In this document: piece after piece, positions 8,816 to 18,600 of the stretch
How positions within the stretch are numbered: position 1 is the first letter of the stretch
Layout: each line of letters begins with the position of its first letter
Assembly (NCBI GenBank): GCA_958402445.1
Contig: CATXTO010000002.1
Location: 62,001 to 126,000 of the forward strand
Length of the DNA stretch: 64,000 bases
Direction: 5' to 3'
From: an uncultured Eubacteriales bacterium
Lineage (GTDB): Bacteria > Bacillota > Clostridia > Oscillospirales > Oscillospiraceae
The notes under the pieces: model-generated
Told to the model about the DNA's origin: nothing
Database searches by the model: none
The model's input: the letters and a program-made list of their open reading frames with translations, nothing else
Position numbers and translations under genes: made by a program

Positions 8816-10192
8816 AGTCAAAACCTCCTCTGGGCATCCCACATGGGGATTTCTCAAATAATATGCTTTCAAGATGGCCGCGCGGCCCCTTGTTACCTCC
8901 CGCTCCGCCCGGATGCGCAGCATGGCCCCATTAAAGAGCGTGACCGGGTATCGATCTCCTATTAGGATAGCCTGCAATACAGAACCGGCCAGTTGAGGTG
9001 GCGGAGCCTTATCCCTAGCTTTCTGATTGACCGTCTCCGACAGCAGCTTCCAAAGCGGAAGCTGTTCAAATCGGTCAAAGGCCGGGCGGACGATATCCAG
9101 CCGTTGATTGTGCTCCTCTAGCCGCCGTATGAAATCGCCAAAGGAATTTTGCAGGAAAAATCGCACGGAAAGCCTGGAGGCATTGGGGGACAGACCCAGA
9201 ATGTAAAAGTGCATATCGGGCTGCAATTCCTCCTGCCCCCAGGAGACAGGCTCTCCCCGGGCCATCGCTTGCATTGCACTGCGGACGGACCGCTCCGCCT
9301 CGTCCTGGGCGGAGCCACCCATGAGGCCCTGCCCAAAGGCCTCCTGATACCCATGCTCCCCGCTCTGCGCCCAGCAAACCACCGTGGTATCGCCCACCGT
9401 CAGGGTATGCTCCCGGTCTGCCAGGAGCTGGTTCAGCGCCGTGGTATAGGCGAAGGCGGCGTAGGCGCCCACCGGGGCATTGTAATTCTGTTTCCGGTTA
9501 TAGGAGCAAAAGGCGTATTCATTAAAGGATATCAGATTTGCACCCATAGACTGTGCATTTTTTACTCCCTTAATGGGGGGGTGAATCTTGGGGATGGATG
9601 TCCTTTGTCCCGTGACAAGGCATTGCATTACTACGCCTCCCTCCTTCCCAGCGTAATACCGCTCCCAGGCCTTCCGGACCTCCGGGTCCTCCTGCACAGG
9701 CACGCCTTCAAACCAGAAAACCAGGTTGGCCCCGGCCATCAGCTCTTGCCAATCCTCCACGAGGGCCGGATGGTCTGGTCCCGATTGGGGGTCCCAAGTG
9801 CGGAAATAGTTCAGAACTGCCTGGGCCGCCGGCGTGTCCACATCCTCCAGCACTGCCTGGTGCAAAGCCTGGCAGGCTTCGAAATACTTCCTAGTACGGC
9901 CGGACTTTCCCTTTCCGTCCTGACCTAGGATATAGCCGGAGTTATCACATAAAAAATTGGACAAAGGGTTCATCGTCCGCTTTTCCGGCATAGGGACCTC
10001 CAGCACCTGGGGGCGCAAAACGGTCTTCTTTCCTGCCGTCTGTTCCGTTTTCAGGCTGTAGAGGCCTTCAATCTCCCCTTGTTCATTTAAATCCAAGGCA
10101 AAGCTCACCTTGGCTTTGCCCCACCCGGGCTTGGAAATCTCCCCCCGACGGGCAAGCATCTCATAATACGAGGTCAAAGCTTGTAAAATCAT
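8447..10192 (-). CDS. cas8c: Cascade large subunit Cas8c (Csd1)
   Basis: This 581-residue Cas8c is of usual length. In type I-C Cascade it recognises the PAM and holds the complex at the target. It starts at an ATGA overlap with the cas5 stop (MILQALTSYYEMLARRGEIS), a characteristic Csd1 opening. The segment around MGANLISFNEYAFCSYNRKQ and the long helical C-terminal part also fit Csd1. The last 122 residues are probably also made separately as Cas11c from an internal start (see that entry). Confidence 0.96.
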   Translation of the reverse strand: MILQALTSYYEMLARRGEISKPGWGKAKVSFALDLNEQGEIEGLYSLKTEQTAGKKTVLRPQVLEVPMPEKRTMNPLSNFLCDNSGYILGQDGKGKSGRTRKYFEACQALHQAVLEDVDTPAAQAVLNYFRTWDPQSGPDHPALVEDWQELMAGANLVFWFEGVPVQEDPEVRKAWERYYAGKEGGVVMQCLVTGQRTSIPKIHPPIKGVKNAQSMGANLISFNEYAFCSYNRKQNYNAPVGAYAAFAYTTALNQLLADREHTLTVGDTTVVCWAQSGEHGYQEAFGQGLMGGSAQDEAERSVRSAMQAMARGEPVSWGQEELQPDMHFYILGLSPNASRLSVRFFLQNSFGDFIRRLEEHNQRLDIVRPAFDRFEQLPLWKLLSETVNQKARDKAPPPQLAGSVLQAILIGDRYPVTLFNGAMLRIRAEREVTRGRAAILKAYYLRNPHVGCPEEVLTVALNESSTNPAYLLGRLFSILEAVQLAASPGVKATIKDKYFNSAASTPATIFPILNQLYQKHLRKLSAGQRIYYDKQVGQIKDWLGESLPMRQNLPEQASFDLGYYQQTQKRYEKKEETSNG

Positions 10193-10836
10193 CGAACCAC
10201 CTCGCAGTTTTGCAGATCCAGGACCCCAGACTCCAACCTGGCTCGGAAAAACATGGGCTGAATGTCCTCTGGCTTCGAGTAGTCCAAATCATAGAGCATG
10301 TATCCCAAGTCCCGCGTCTCAGAAATGGCTGGCACGGTTTGACTTGGCCAAGACCGAAAGTGGGCGGGAAACTCCCGCGTTCCAAAATACGGCTGGTGAT
10401 AGCACTGGCCCCGTTCCAACCTCCTGCAAATGATATCCTGAAACTTCCCTGAATTGTCCCCGGGATTCCCCCGGTCCGTGAGCTCAAAATGGGCCTCCAA
10501 CACATAGTGCACATCCTGCAGCACCATTGCCGCCCGCTGTACAATTTCCGCAGAGGCATTGAGATATAGCTCTCCGCTCCCCTGCTGCAGAACCGTTTTG
10601 ATGCTTTTGGCGTTTAGTTTGTTTTTCACTTCGTTGCGCCGGATATTGGTAAACCGAACGGGAGAAAGCACGTAAATTCGGTCCACTACCCAGCGCAGAC
10701 CTGGATGCCAATAAATGGCCTCTAGCAGGCCCCTGGCGGCGGAGGGCGTCATGACGTCGTAGCTCACCCGCTCCACCTTCATTTCCGGCCGGGTAAAGCA
10801 GGCATAGTCCCCCCAAACTTCTACTTTTACTGCCAC
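10189..10836 (-). CDS. cas5: Cas5c, crRNA-processing subunit
   Basis: This 215-residue Cas5 of type I-C replaces the absent Cas6: it cuts pre-crRNA in the repeat and caps the crRNA 5' handle. The N-terminus (MAVKVEVWGDYACFTRPEMK) and the region SYDVMTPSAARGLLEAIYWH are the conserved Cas5d opening. NPGDNSGKFQDIICRRLERG and a later Tyr/His-rich stretch (CYHQPYFGTREFPAHF) follow. No cas6 is present in the locus, as expected. It is 32 bases after cas3 and overlaps cas8c by four bases. Confidence 0.96.
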   Translation of the reverse strand: MAVKVEVWGDYACFTRPEMKVERVSYDVMTPSAARGLLEAIYWHPGLRWVVDRIYVLSPVRFTNIRRNEVKNKLNAKSIKTVLQQGSGELYLNASAEIVQRAAMVLQDVHYVLEAHFELTDRGNPGDNSGKFQDIICRRLERGQCYHQPYFGTREFPAHFRSWPSQTVPAISETRDLGYMLYDLDYSKPEDIQPMFFRARLESGVLDLQNCEVVR

Positions 10837-10868
10837 AAGTTCAACTCCTTTCCTATCGCATTTTAAAC

Positions 10869-13028
10869 TTATATCATCCAGCCATATCCCGTCCCTGGAT
10901 CCAGAGCCAGGCCGGTGTGCCTGTTATATTGGTTTAGGTCCCATAAGATACTGTCCCCAGAGTCCAGGGCCTCCAAGGCTCCGGCCTCCATGAGCCGCTG
11001 AAAATGGTCCGGATAGATGCTGACGCTATAATTGCCCAGAGCGCGGAACAGGCTTCGGCTGACTTGCCCTCTGCGCAGGCTCTCTACCAGCATGGCGCCT
11101 TTTTCTTCCGGGATGTATACCGTTCGGGTGGGCGCGTCTATCAGGCGGAACCGTTCCGCCACCTGGGCAAAGGGAAACCAGCAGCCGTCTATCCCCCGGC
11201 GGAAGGCGTCCAGAATTTTCTGCTTGTCCAGTCCCCCCTGGCCTTTCAGATTTCGGAGAAACCGGAAGTAGCGGGCAATGGTCTCCGGGTCCTGTGGGTC
11301 CCGCCCGGTTCGCAGTACCGCCCGGGAAGCGTCCACATTCTGCCGAATCATAGGCGGTACCGACGCGCTGATGCGGAATTGATAGACAAAGCTCTCCCCA
11401 GCGGGGTCCTTCCCCTCCCGATTGCACCGGCCCGCGGACTGAATCAGGGAATCCAAACCGGCCTCCTCCCGGTACACCAGAGGGAAGTCCACGTCCACTC
11501 CCGCCTCAATGAGAGAGGTGGAAACCACCCGGCATGGCTGACCCGTATCCAGGCGCTCCCGGATTTCTTTTAATAGCACCTTCCGGTGTTCGGGATATAA
11601 AAGCGTCGTCAGGCAGTAATTCCCATCCCCTTCCAGGCCGGCGTACAGAGCCTGGGCCGTTTGCCGCCGGTTGACCACGCATAGCACCCGAGGACGCTCT
11701 TTTAGCTGCTGAAGCAACGTCTCCTGGTCCAACATGCCCAGATCCCGTATGGTCGTCCTGCGAAAAACTGGATACAGCTCTGCGCTGTCCCGGCAGATCT
11801 CCCGGGCAGACAGCCCATATTCCGCAAATAGGGGTTCCAGTGCCGGCTGGGTGGCGGTACATAGGACCGCGGTCACCCCGTAGTGGGACACCAACTCCGC
11901 GATAGCCGCCACGCAGGGCTGCAGATAGGCCACGGGTATGGTCTGGGCCTCGTCAAATATAATTACGGAATTTGCAATGTTGTGAAGCTTCCGGCACTTG
12001 GAGCTTCGATTGGCAAAAAGAGACTCAAAAAATTGCACTGCCGTTGTGATAATCAGAGTCGCGTCCCAGTTTTCCGTGGCCAGGGCCTTGCGGTAAGTCT
12101 CCAAGGTCGCATTTTCCGGATTGTCATAGTCTACACTGGCGTGGTGCTCCAGCACGTTCTCGGGTCCCATAACTTTAGAGAAGTTTTGTGCAGTCTGATC
12201 GATAATGGAGGTATACGGGATGACATAAAGAATCCGCTTTTTCCCATAAAGGCAGGCGTGCCGTAAGGCAAAGGCCAGAGACGACAGGGTCTTCCCACCT
12301 CCCGTGGGCACCGTTAGGGTGAATAGCCCCGGCGAATGCGCGGCAGCCGCCCGGCACGATGCCTGAATCTGGCTCCGCCGCTGGTTTAGGTCCGATTTGG
12401 ATGCGTCAAACTCGGCAAAACGCTGGTCCAGCCGCTCCTCCATTTGCGCAGGGGGCAAACCAAGTGGTTTCCGGTCCTTCTCAGGATTCATAAACCGCTC
12501 TGTGTCCAAAAAATCAGCATCCACAAGACAGGAATAGAGCATGCGCGTATAAAAGGCCAGAGTAAACGCGTCTTTGCCCCGGACAAACGCAGGGAGAATC
12601 TCATTCGGAAGTTCCAGCTCCTTTTGCCAGGCTTCAAAAGCGGGCACCTGCCGCCGCCAGCGGCCCCAGAGCGTCGTTTGGTCCGCGCTGTCCATTTTGC
12701 CGCCGCCATCCGGCAGGCCGCCGTGGTGTCCCGCCACGGCAAAGGCCGCCGGGGTCAGCCCGCCCTCGCGCTCCATCAAAATTTGAGCGCCAGCGGTGCT
12801 GTGATCTACTTGCATCCTGCGCTCTGGATGCAGGATGTGGGTCTGAAATTCATGGGAGAATTTCCCCAGGTCATGGGCCATCCCAGCCAATTCTCCTGCT
12901 GCTGCCGCGTTAAATTCCCCAGCAAAAGACGCTGCCAAGTCCCGGGTCCCTTGCAGATGCTCCAGTACGGTCTGGACCGCTCCGCCCTCACGGATATGGG
13001 CGATATAAGGCTGCAACCTTCCATACAC
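10869..13028 (-). CDS. cas3: CRISPR helicase-nuclease Cas3 (HD plus DExD/H)
   Basis: This 719-residue Cas3 is recruited by Cascade to unwind and degrade target DNA. The N-terminal HD nuclease shows His52-Asp53 (MAHDLGKFS), His76 and His101-His102. The helicase has Walker A PTGGGKT (241-247), the DEAQ box at 359-362, CTATQPA (motif III), and SLIEAGVDVDF with SAGRCNREG near the C-terminal helicase motifs. The start is uncertain: the GTG at 13028 lies inside the GGAGGTG ribosome site, so the in-frame TTG at 13016 may be used. It is the first gene of the cas operon. Confidence 0.96.
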   Translation of the reverse strand: MYGRLQPYIAHIREGGAVQTVLEHLQGTRDLAASFAGEFNAAAAGELAGMAHDLGKFSHEFQTHILHPERRMQVDHSTAGAQILMEREGGLTPAAFAVAGHHGGLPDGGGKMDSADQTTLWGRWRRQVPAFEAWQKELELPNEILPAFVRGKDAFTLAFYTRMLYSCLVDADFLDTERFMNPEKDRKPLGLPPAQMEERLDQRFAEFDASKSDLNQRRSQIQASCRAAAAHSPGLFTLTVPTGGGKTLSSLAFALRHACLYGKKRILYVIPYTSIIDQTAQNFSKVMGPENVLEHHASVDYDNPENATLETYRKALATENWDATLIITTAVQFFESLFANRSSKCRKLHNIANSVIIFDEAQTIPVAYLQPCVAAIAELVSHYGVTAVLCTATQPALEPLFAEYGLSAREICRDSAELYPVFRRTTIRDLGMLDQETLLQQLKERPRVLCVVNRRQTAQALYAGLEGDGNYCLTTLLYPEHRKVLLKEIRERLDTGQPCRVVSTSLIEAGVDVDFPLVYREEAGLDSLIQSAGRCNREGKDPAGESFVYQFRISASVPPMIRQNVDASRAVLRTGRDPQDPETIARYFRFLRNLKGQGGLDKQKILDAFRRGIDGCWFPFAQVAERFRLIDAPTRTVYIPEEKGAMLVESLRRGQVSRSLFRALGNYSVSIYPDHFQRLMEAGALEALDSGDSILWDLNQYNRHTGLALDPGTGYGWMI

Positions 13029-13155
13029 CTCCCTGATTACACGGTAAATTTTAAAATGGTTTTACTATCTATGATGCTGTATCTTCGAAAAAAGGGACAT
13101 TCTGTCAGATAATTTTTTTATTTGTCGCCAGCTTTCCCATTTCTCAACTTTTTAA

Positions 13156-13204
13156 TTGACAACAGCGGACAATTAGTTATAATTAGAACAGTTATACTTA
13201 TAAC
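13156..13204 (+). promoter_or_regulatory. marR promoter with two palindromic operators
   Basis: TTGACA (13156-13161) and TATAAT (13178-13183) are 16 bases apart. Two related palindromes follow in tandem: GTTATAATTAGAAC (13176-13189, one imperfect arm) over the -10 box and GTTATACTTATAAC (13191-13204, perfect 6-bp arms). Their position suggests autorepression by the MarR protein encoded next. Confidence 0.8.
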
Positions 13205-13221
13205 AGTCGGAAGGTGAAAGC

Positions 13222-13671
13222 ATGCTGCAGAATCTCATTATTTATGTTAACCACTGGAAGCGGCTGTACCGCCAAATGTTCCAGCCTCTTTCCGCCCGCT
13301 ATGGTCTCACGCAGTTGGAAATCGATATACTCTTGTTTCTAAGAAACAATCCGACCTACAATACCGCCCGGGATATCACGGCTATGCGAGGATTCGCAAA
13401 ATCCAATGTCTCGCAGGCGGTGGACCGGCTTCGTCAGCGCGGATATTTGGCGGCAGAACCGGAGCCCTCCAATCGAAAGGTATTCCGTCTCGCCCTGCAA
13501 AAGGACAAGCAGCCATGCGTAGAGGAGCTGGTACATCGTCAGGAACTATGCTTTTCCGTAATTTTGCAGGGCTTTGTCCCGGAGGAGCGGGAGCTGCTGC
13601 AACAGTTCCTGCAGCGCGCGGACCATAATATCCAGAACGCCCTCCAGAGAGAAATGAAAGAAATTGAATAG
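13222..13671 (+). CDS. MarR family transcriptional regulator
   Basis: This 149-residue protein has a winged helix-turn-helix at about residues 30-95. YGLTQLEIDILLFLRNNPTY leads into the recognition region KSNVSQAVDRLRQRGYLAAE, and a charged wing (PEPSNRKVFRLAL) follows. Dimerisation helices lie at both ends, the MarR layout. GGAAGGTGAAAGC precedes the ATG. Two palindromes overlap its promoter, so it probably represses itself and the exporter gene 17 bases downstream. The ligand is unknown; a sulfur compound is possible given the neighbour, but this is a guess. Confidence 0.9.
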   Translation: MLQNLIIYVNHWKRLYRQMFQPLSARYGLTQLEIDILLFLRNNPTYNTARDITAMRGFAKSNVSQAVDRLRQRGYLAAEPEPSNRKVFRLALQKDKQPCVEELVHRQELCFSVILQGFVPEERELLQQFLQRADHNIQNALQREMKEIE

Positions 13672-13688
13672 GACAAGGTGACAAAGAC

Positions 13689-14456
13689 ATGTGGTATCAA
13701 TTTTTAATCTGCTTTGTGGCAGGCATCGGCGCAGGATTGGGCACCGGCTTTGCCGGTATGAGCGCGGCGGCAGTTATCAGTCCCATGCTCATTACCTTCC
13801 TGCATATGGACCCCTATATGGCCGTGGGCATCGCCTTGGCCAGCGACGTGCTAGCCAGCGCGGTGTCGGCCTATACGTATGGAAAGAACAAAAACCTGGA
13901 CATTAAAAACGGCCTGGTCATGATGGCGGCGGTCCTGTGCTTCACCCTTCTGGGCAGCTATCTGTCCAGTCTGGTTCCCAGCACGGCTATGGGCGGTTTT
14001 TCTACCTTTATGACCCTGCTTTTGGGCATCAAGTTCATCGTCCGGCCGGTAACGGCTACCAAATCCAAGCTGGAGGGCGCCAGCCGCAAAAAGCGTTTGA
14101 TTCAATCCATCGCATGCGGCGGTGTGGTCGGTTTGATCTGCGGTTTCGTGGGGGCCGGCGGCGGCATGATGATGCTGCTTTTGCTGACCAGCGTCCTGGG
14201 CTATGAGTTAAAAACCGCTGTGGGAACCAGCGTGTTCATTATGACCTTTACCGCTCTGACGGGCGCCGTCAGCCACTTTGCCATTGGCGGTCAGCCTGAC
14301 TGGATCAGCCTGCTGTTCTGCGTCCTGAGCACGCTGCTCTGGGCTCGAATTGCGGCCAAATTTGCCAATAAAGCCTCTCCGATCGTACTAAACCGGGCCA
14401 CCGGCATCGTGCTCACAGTCCTCGGCTTGGCCATTCTGGCGGTCAACTACCTATAA
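13689..14456 (+). CDS. TauE/SafE (TSUP) family membrane exporter
   Basis: This 255-residue integral membrane protein has about eight hydrophobic helices arranged as two similar halves, each opening with a glycine-rich motif: GIGAGLGTGFAGMSAAAVIS near the N-terminus and GLICGFVGAGGGMMMLLLLT after residue 150. That internal duplication is the TSUP signature. Members move sulfite, sulfoacetate or related organic anions; the substrate here cannot be read from sequence. It is co-transcribed with the MarR regulator. Confidence 0.9.
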   Translation: MWYQFLICFVAGIGAGLGTGFAGMSAAAVISPMLITFLHMDPYMAVGIALASDVLASAVSAYTYGKNKNLDIKNGLVMMAAVLCFTLLGSYLSSLVPSTAMGGFSTFMTLLLGIKFIVRPVTATKSKLEGASRKKRLIQSIACGGVVGLICGFVGAGGGMMMLLLLTSVLGYELKTAVGTSVFIMTFTALTGAVSHFAIGGQPDWISLLFCVLSTLLWARIAAKFANKASPIVLNRATGIVLTVLGLAILAVNYL

Positions 14457-14498
14457 AGCCCCCCCCATCATCCGCGCGCATCCTCCCATATAACATGA

Positions 14499-14533
14499 CT
14501 GCGGCCCCAGTTGAAGATTCACTGGGGCCGCAG
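14499..14533. terminator. Bidirectional hairpin between convergent genes
   Basis: A perfect 13-bp stem, CTGCGGCCCCAGT (14499-14511) with its complement at 14521-14533, sits between the ends of the TauE gene (+) and the SLH gene (-). It has no clear T tract. A near copy lies at 21687-21721, downstream of the related SLH pseudogene. Confidence 0.7.
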
Positions 14534-14560
14534 CCATTATTAAGGAAGGAGATTCGGCGT

Positions 14561-15568
14561 TTAGGCCGAAAGGTCACGGTGCAATATGGTGAGAAGCTTT
14601 GCCAATTGCACCCGGGTTGTCTGGTGTTTAGGGCCCAGATATCCGTTGCCAAAGCCGTCCATCAGCCCGACGGCATGCGCCCAGGCCATGGCCTCCTTAG
14701 CGTAGTTGGAAATTTGGCTTGCATCCTGATAGCCGGAAAGATCGGCCCCCGGCGCCGGGGTCTGGTGTGCATAGTCTTTGACATATCGGTAGAGGAACGC
14801 CGCTGTCTGCTCCCGGGTAACCGGCTGATTGGGGGCGAACACTGTCTCTGACAAACCCTTCGCGATGCCGTTTGTCTGAGCCCAGGCCACGGCGTTGGAA
14901 TACCAGAGTCCTTCTCTCACATCGGTGAAGGTATCGGGGGTCTCCACTGCCGGGCTCCCCGCCAGCCGGTACAGGACCGTGACCGCCATGGCACGGGTCA
15001 CCGCGCGGTTGGGTCCGAAGCTACCGTTCTCGTAGCCAATCATCATCTGATGATCAATCACGTAGTCCGTATACGCATGGTACCAGGCGGCGGTATCCAA
15101 ATCCGGATACGCTTCAGAAGGACAATTCTCCTCATGTCCCCCCGCCAACTGCACCGTTGTGCGAGCGTTTTCCTGCCATGACGCTCCAGAGGCAGGATAA
15201 AAAGTGGCCTCGGCATTCAGCTCCGTAGTCTTGGCATCCGTTGTCCCATAGGAAAAGGTCAAGTGCAGCAGCTCTCCCCGTACCGCTTCTCCTGCGGCAT
15301 AGCCCAAGGTCAAGCGGCCATTTTCCAGCTTACGGTCCGAAATCTCCAGATTTTCGACAGGCTCTACTGCGTCCAGCGTCAGAACCGCTGGGTCAAACGA
15401 GACGACAATTCGTCCGGCTACGCTTTCCTGCTCCGCAGACACCGTAACCGTGACCGCGGCCTCTGATGTCTGCGCAGAAAGCTTCAGAGAATCGCCGGCT
15501 GCAAAAGCCGTTCCTACCAGCGACGCAGTGATTGCCAGCAGCAAACAAAAACTAATCAATTTTTTCAT
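14561..15568 (-). CDS. SLH-anchored cohesin-like surface protein
   Basis: This 335-residue protein has a signal peptide (MKKLISFCLLLAITASLVGT, cleavage near AFA). Residues about 25-130 look like a cohesin-type beta sandwich (VAGRIVVSFDPAVLTLDAVE, then GRLTLGYAAGE and LLHLTFSYG). Three SLH repeats fill about 146-335 (each with a WY motif and an RA/RE-containing helix) and bind cell-wall polymer. It begins 33 bases after the stop of the dockerin-bearing subtilisin, with GGAGGAAGGG as ribosome site, so the two are probably co-transcribed. The cohesin assignment is from pattern only; the SLH repeats are certain. It may anchor the neighbouring protease. Confidence 0.85.
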   Translation of the reverse strand: MKKLISFCLLLAITASLVGTAFAAGDSLKLSAQTSEAAVTVTVSAEQESVAGRIVVSFDPAVLTLDAVEPVENLEISDRKLENGRLTLGYAAGEAVRGELLHLTFSYGTTDAKTTELNAEATFYPASGASWQENARTTVQLAGGHEENCPSEAYPDLDTAAWYHAYTDYVIDHQMMIGYENGSFGPNRAVTRAMAVTVLYRLAGSPAVETPDTFTDVREGLWYSNAVAWAQTNGIAKGLSETVFAPNQPVTREQTAAFLYRYVKDYAHQTPAPGADLSGYQDASQISNYAKEAMAWAHAVGLMDGFGNGYLGPKHQTTRVQLAKLLTILHRDLSA

Positions 15569-15601
15569 TATCTATTCCCTTCCTCCGAAACAAAGCGGCG
15601 G

Positions 15602-18600
15602 CTAAGGCGTCACAGTGACGGCGCAGGAGGCGCTCACTGTGTTATCCAGGTTGGAAACCGCGGTGATCCGGCACTGGCCCTCTGCGACAGCAGTCACCGT
15701 ACCATCCGACGCCACAGTAGCGATCCCTGGGTCGCTGCTGGTCCAGGTTACGGTCCGGTCCGTCGCGTTCCATGGAAATACGGCAGCAGTCAGCTGTTCC
15801 GCAGCTCCCACAGAAAGCGTCAATTCAGAACTGGAGAGCTCTACGCCGTTTACCTGTAACGTCGGGTCGAAGCGCCCGCCTTTTTCTGAGATGATGTAAA
15901 GGCCCGTTGGCTCATAGCCATACAGGGGCGCCACTTTGGTCCACGTCAGGTCCTCCAAATTGACCTCCACTAGATTGGCGTCTGCATTGGCCTCCAGACT
16001 GCCCGGATTGAAATTCTCTTTGTACTGCGCCCAGTAGAGCTTTCCCTCGTTATGGTCCCACGCCATGGTCTGAATGTAGGCGTAGCCGCCTTCTTCTCCA
16101 CCCAGCGCACCTAAATCTGTGGCCCGAATGGAAGCCTCGGACAGATCGTCCATCGTAAAGGTATAAAGATTATTATAAAATGGGGTCATGCCGTAGAACC
16201 TGCCAAAGTCGTCGCATGCCAATGTGACGATATTGGCGTTCAGCCCTGCTACCAGCGTTTCCTCACCGGTCTCCAGATCAATGGTATACAGAGAGCTTGT
16301 AAAGAACGGCATCGGTGAACCCGGTCTGCCCCCGGAAAGCCCGTACAGCTTCCCGTCGTCATAATTGTAGGCAAAATCATAGTAATAACGATCCAGGTCC
16401 CGGATCAGCGTGAGATTGTGGAAGTCGTTTTCTTTCCGCACATACAGCTTACTGCCTACCGGCGGCATGCCGGCGGTGCTGATGTTATAGAAGACGTATC
16501 CATCGACGTACTCTGCCGCCGTGACCGTTGGGGTCCGTCCAAATTCCGCTGTGTGATCGGTCACGCCTTCTTGGACCAGATCGCCTTCCGACACACCGAC
16601 CCAGCTCTCATCGTACATGCTGTACAGATGGAAGTAGGGGCGCTCCTCCGGCTGGAATCCGGCAAATTCCAGGGCGTAGTAGGTCTCATTGCAGGCATAG
16701 TCGCAGGCCGCAATGGTCAGGTTGCTGCCTTGCAGCGCGGTAATATCCAATTCCACGGTAACCGGACCGCCGAGCTCCGTCTGATTGACTGGCTCAGACT
16801 GCTTGATCCGTCCGGTCTCCCGGTCAAAGATCACCAGGGCCGCAGTGTAACGGTTGTCCTTCACTGTCACACGCAGGGTTCTTTTCCCAGTGGTGAGGTC
16901 CACATTCAGGTGCATATCCTGAATCTCCGGCGCCTCGTTGTCCGGGGTAAAGCGGACGGACCAGCTGCTGCCAGTACCCAATTCATCCCATGCGACGCTG
17001 CCGTCCTCTCTGAGGTAGTATTCCGGCGCTGCGGTCACCTTCAGCATCCATTCCAAATCCTGACCGCTGTATTTGTCTTCAAACGGCTGCGTGAACTCCT
17101 GAATGCCAACCTCATAGGACGTATAATACCAGGTGCCTGCGACATCATAGTAGAACGCCGCCGGCAACATCTCCTGGCTGGCGATTTCGTTGGGGCCCTC
17201 TCCCTCCAGGTACCAGTCCATCCGAATCGCAGCAGCGTTCCGAATCAACGACGTCACACTCGTGTCAAATCGGTCTCCATTGACCGTGTTTAAGGCGTTT
17301 CGCTCCTCCAGATATTCCGCTTCCCGCACATAGGGATTACCCCCAAAGTAGTTGCTGAGCTTTTCGTCGGCGTGAGAAACAGTGATATAGTTGACACGCT
17401 TTAACCCGGTATAGGTCACGCCATCCTCCGCCGGCTCCATTGCCGTGCCACGGTCAAACATGGACGCATCGCTCCAGTTGCCATAAAAGGCCAGCATGGG
17501 GATGGAGTGAGACACGCCCACCGCGCCGTCCTCGTCCTTCCCGGCATTCAGATAGAAATAGCCCTCCACATAGGTACCGTTGGGGAAGTTCTTCTGGATA
17601 TAGGCCGCGTCCTCCTGACTAAGCGCCACCGTAACGTTTACTGTCACAGCGCCGTTTGCGGGAACCATGAGGGTGCTGACTCTCGCCGCCTGCAGCGCCT
17701 GCAGCAGCAGATACACGTCGTATTCGTTGATCTGCCCATCTCCGCTCAGATCGGCTTTCGATTCATTTTTAATCTCCTGGCCGTTGATGATATGTGCCAT
17801 CAAAGCCTGGGCATCCGCCTTATCAAACACACCGTCTCCGTTGAAATCCATGGGCAGGTCCTTGTCTTGCACACTCCAGGTCACCGTGGGGCTCAAGGCG
17901 TGCATGACATTGTCCATATACGTGGCGCCGTCCTGCTCATACGCAGCCGGAGCCATAATGCTGGTATCCAGGGTGTATTGCTGTTCCGCGTCGGTCAGAT
18001 TCTCGACTGTAAAACGGAACGAATAGGTTCCAGCGCGAGAGGGATCATCTCCCAGCTCAATCTTCACTTTTCCATCTTCCTGTCCCTCTACCTGTACATA
18101 GGTGGGAGAGGAAATCGCGCTGCTTACATTAGCCAGACCGGCCCCCTGTCTGCGGACGGAATACTCCAGGTCCGTGCTCTCCTCTATTATAGGCTCCGCC
18201 GTAGACATGAGCAGGGACTGGGCAAGCTGCCTGGCGCTGAGTCCAGTCTTCTCTTCCAGGCCATTTTCCCGGATGTATTGAATCAGGACTGCCGATAGGC
18301 CGGCCACGTGGGGCGCCGCCATGGAGGTGCCGCTCAGGGACTTATACTGGTCCGTGCCCGCAACCTCGCCGTTAACAGAATAAATATTACCGCCAGGAGC
18401 CGTGATCTCCGGTTTCAGCTTCAGCGTCTCCGTCACGCCCCAGGAGCTGAACGTACTCAGGGTGTAATAGTCGGCATCCTGCCACTCGGAGTAAACGCCG
18501 TCGCCAACCGTGACAGTTCCACCGTATATCCCGGCGACCTTCTCCGCGCCAGCGAAAACTTTCTGCATTTGGCCACTGGAAATGGTCACACAGGGTGTGG

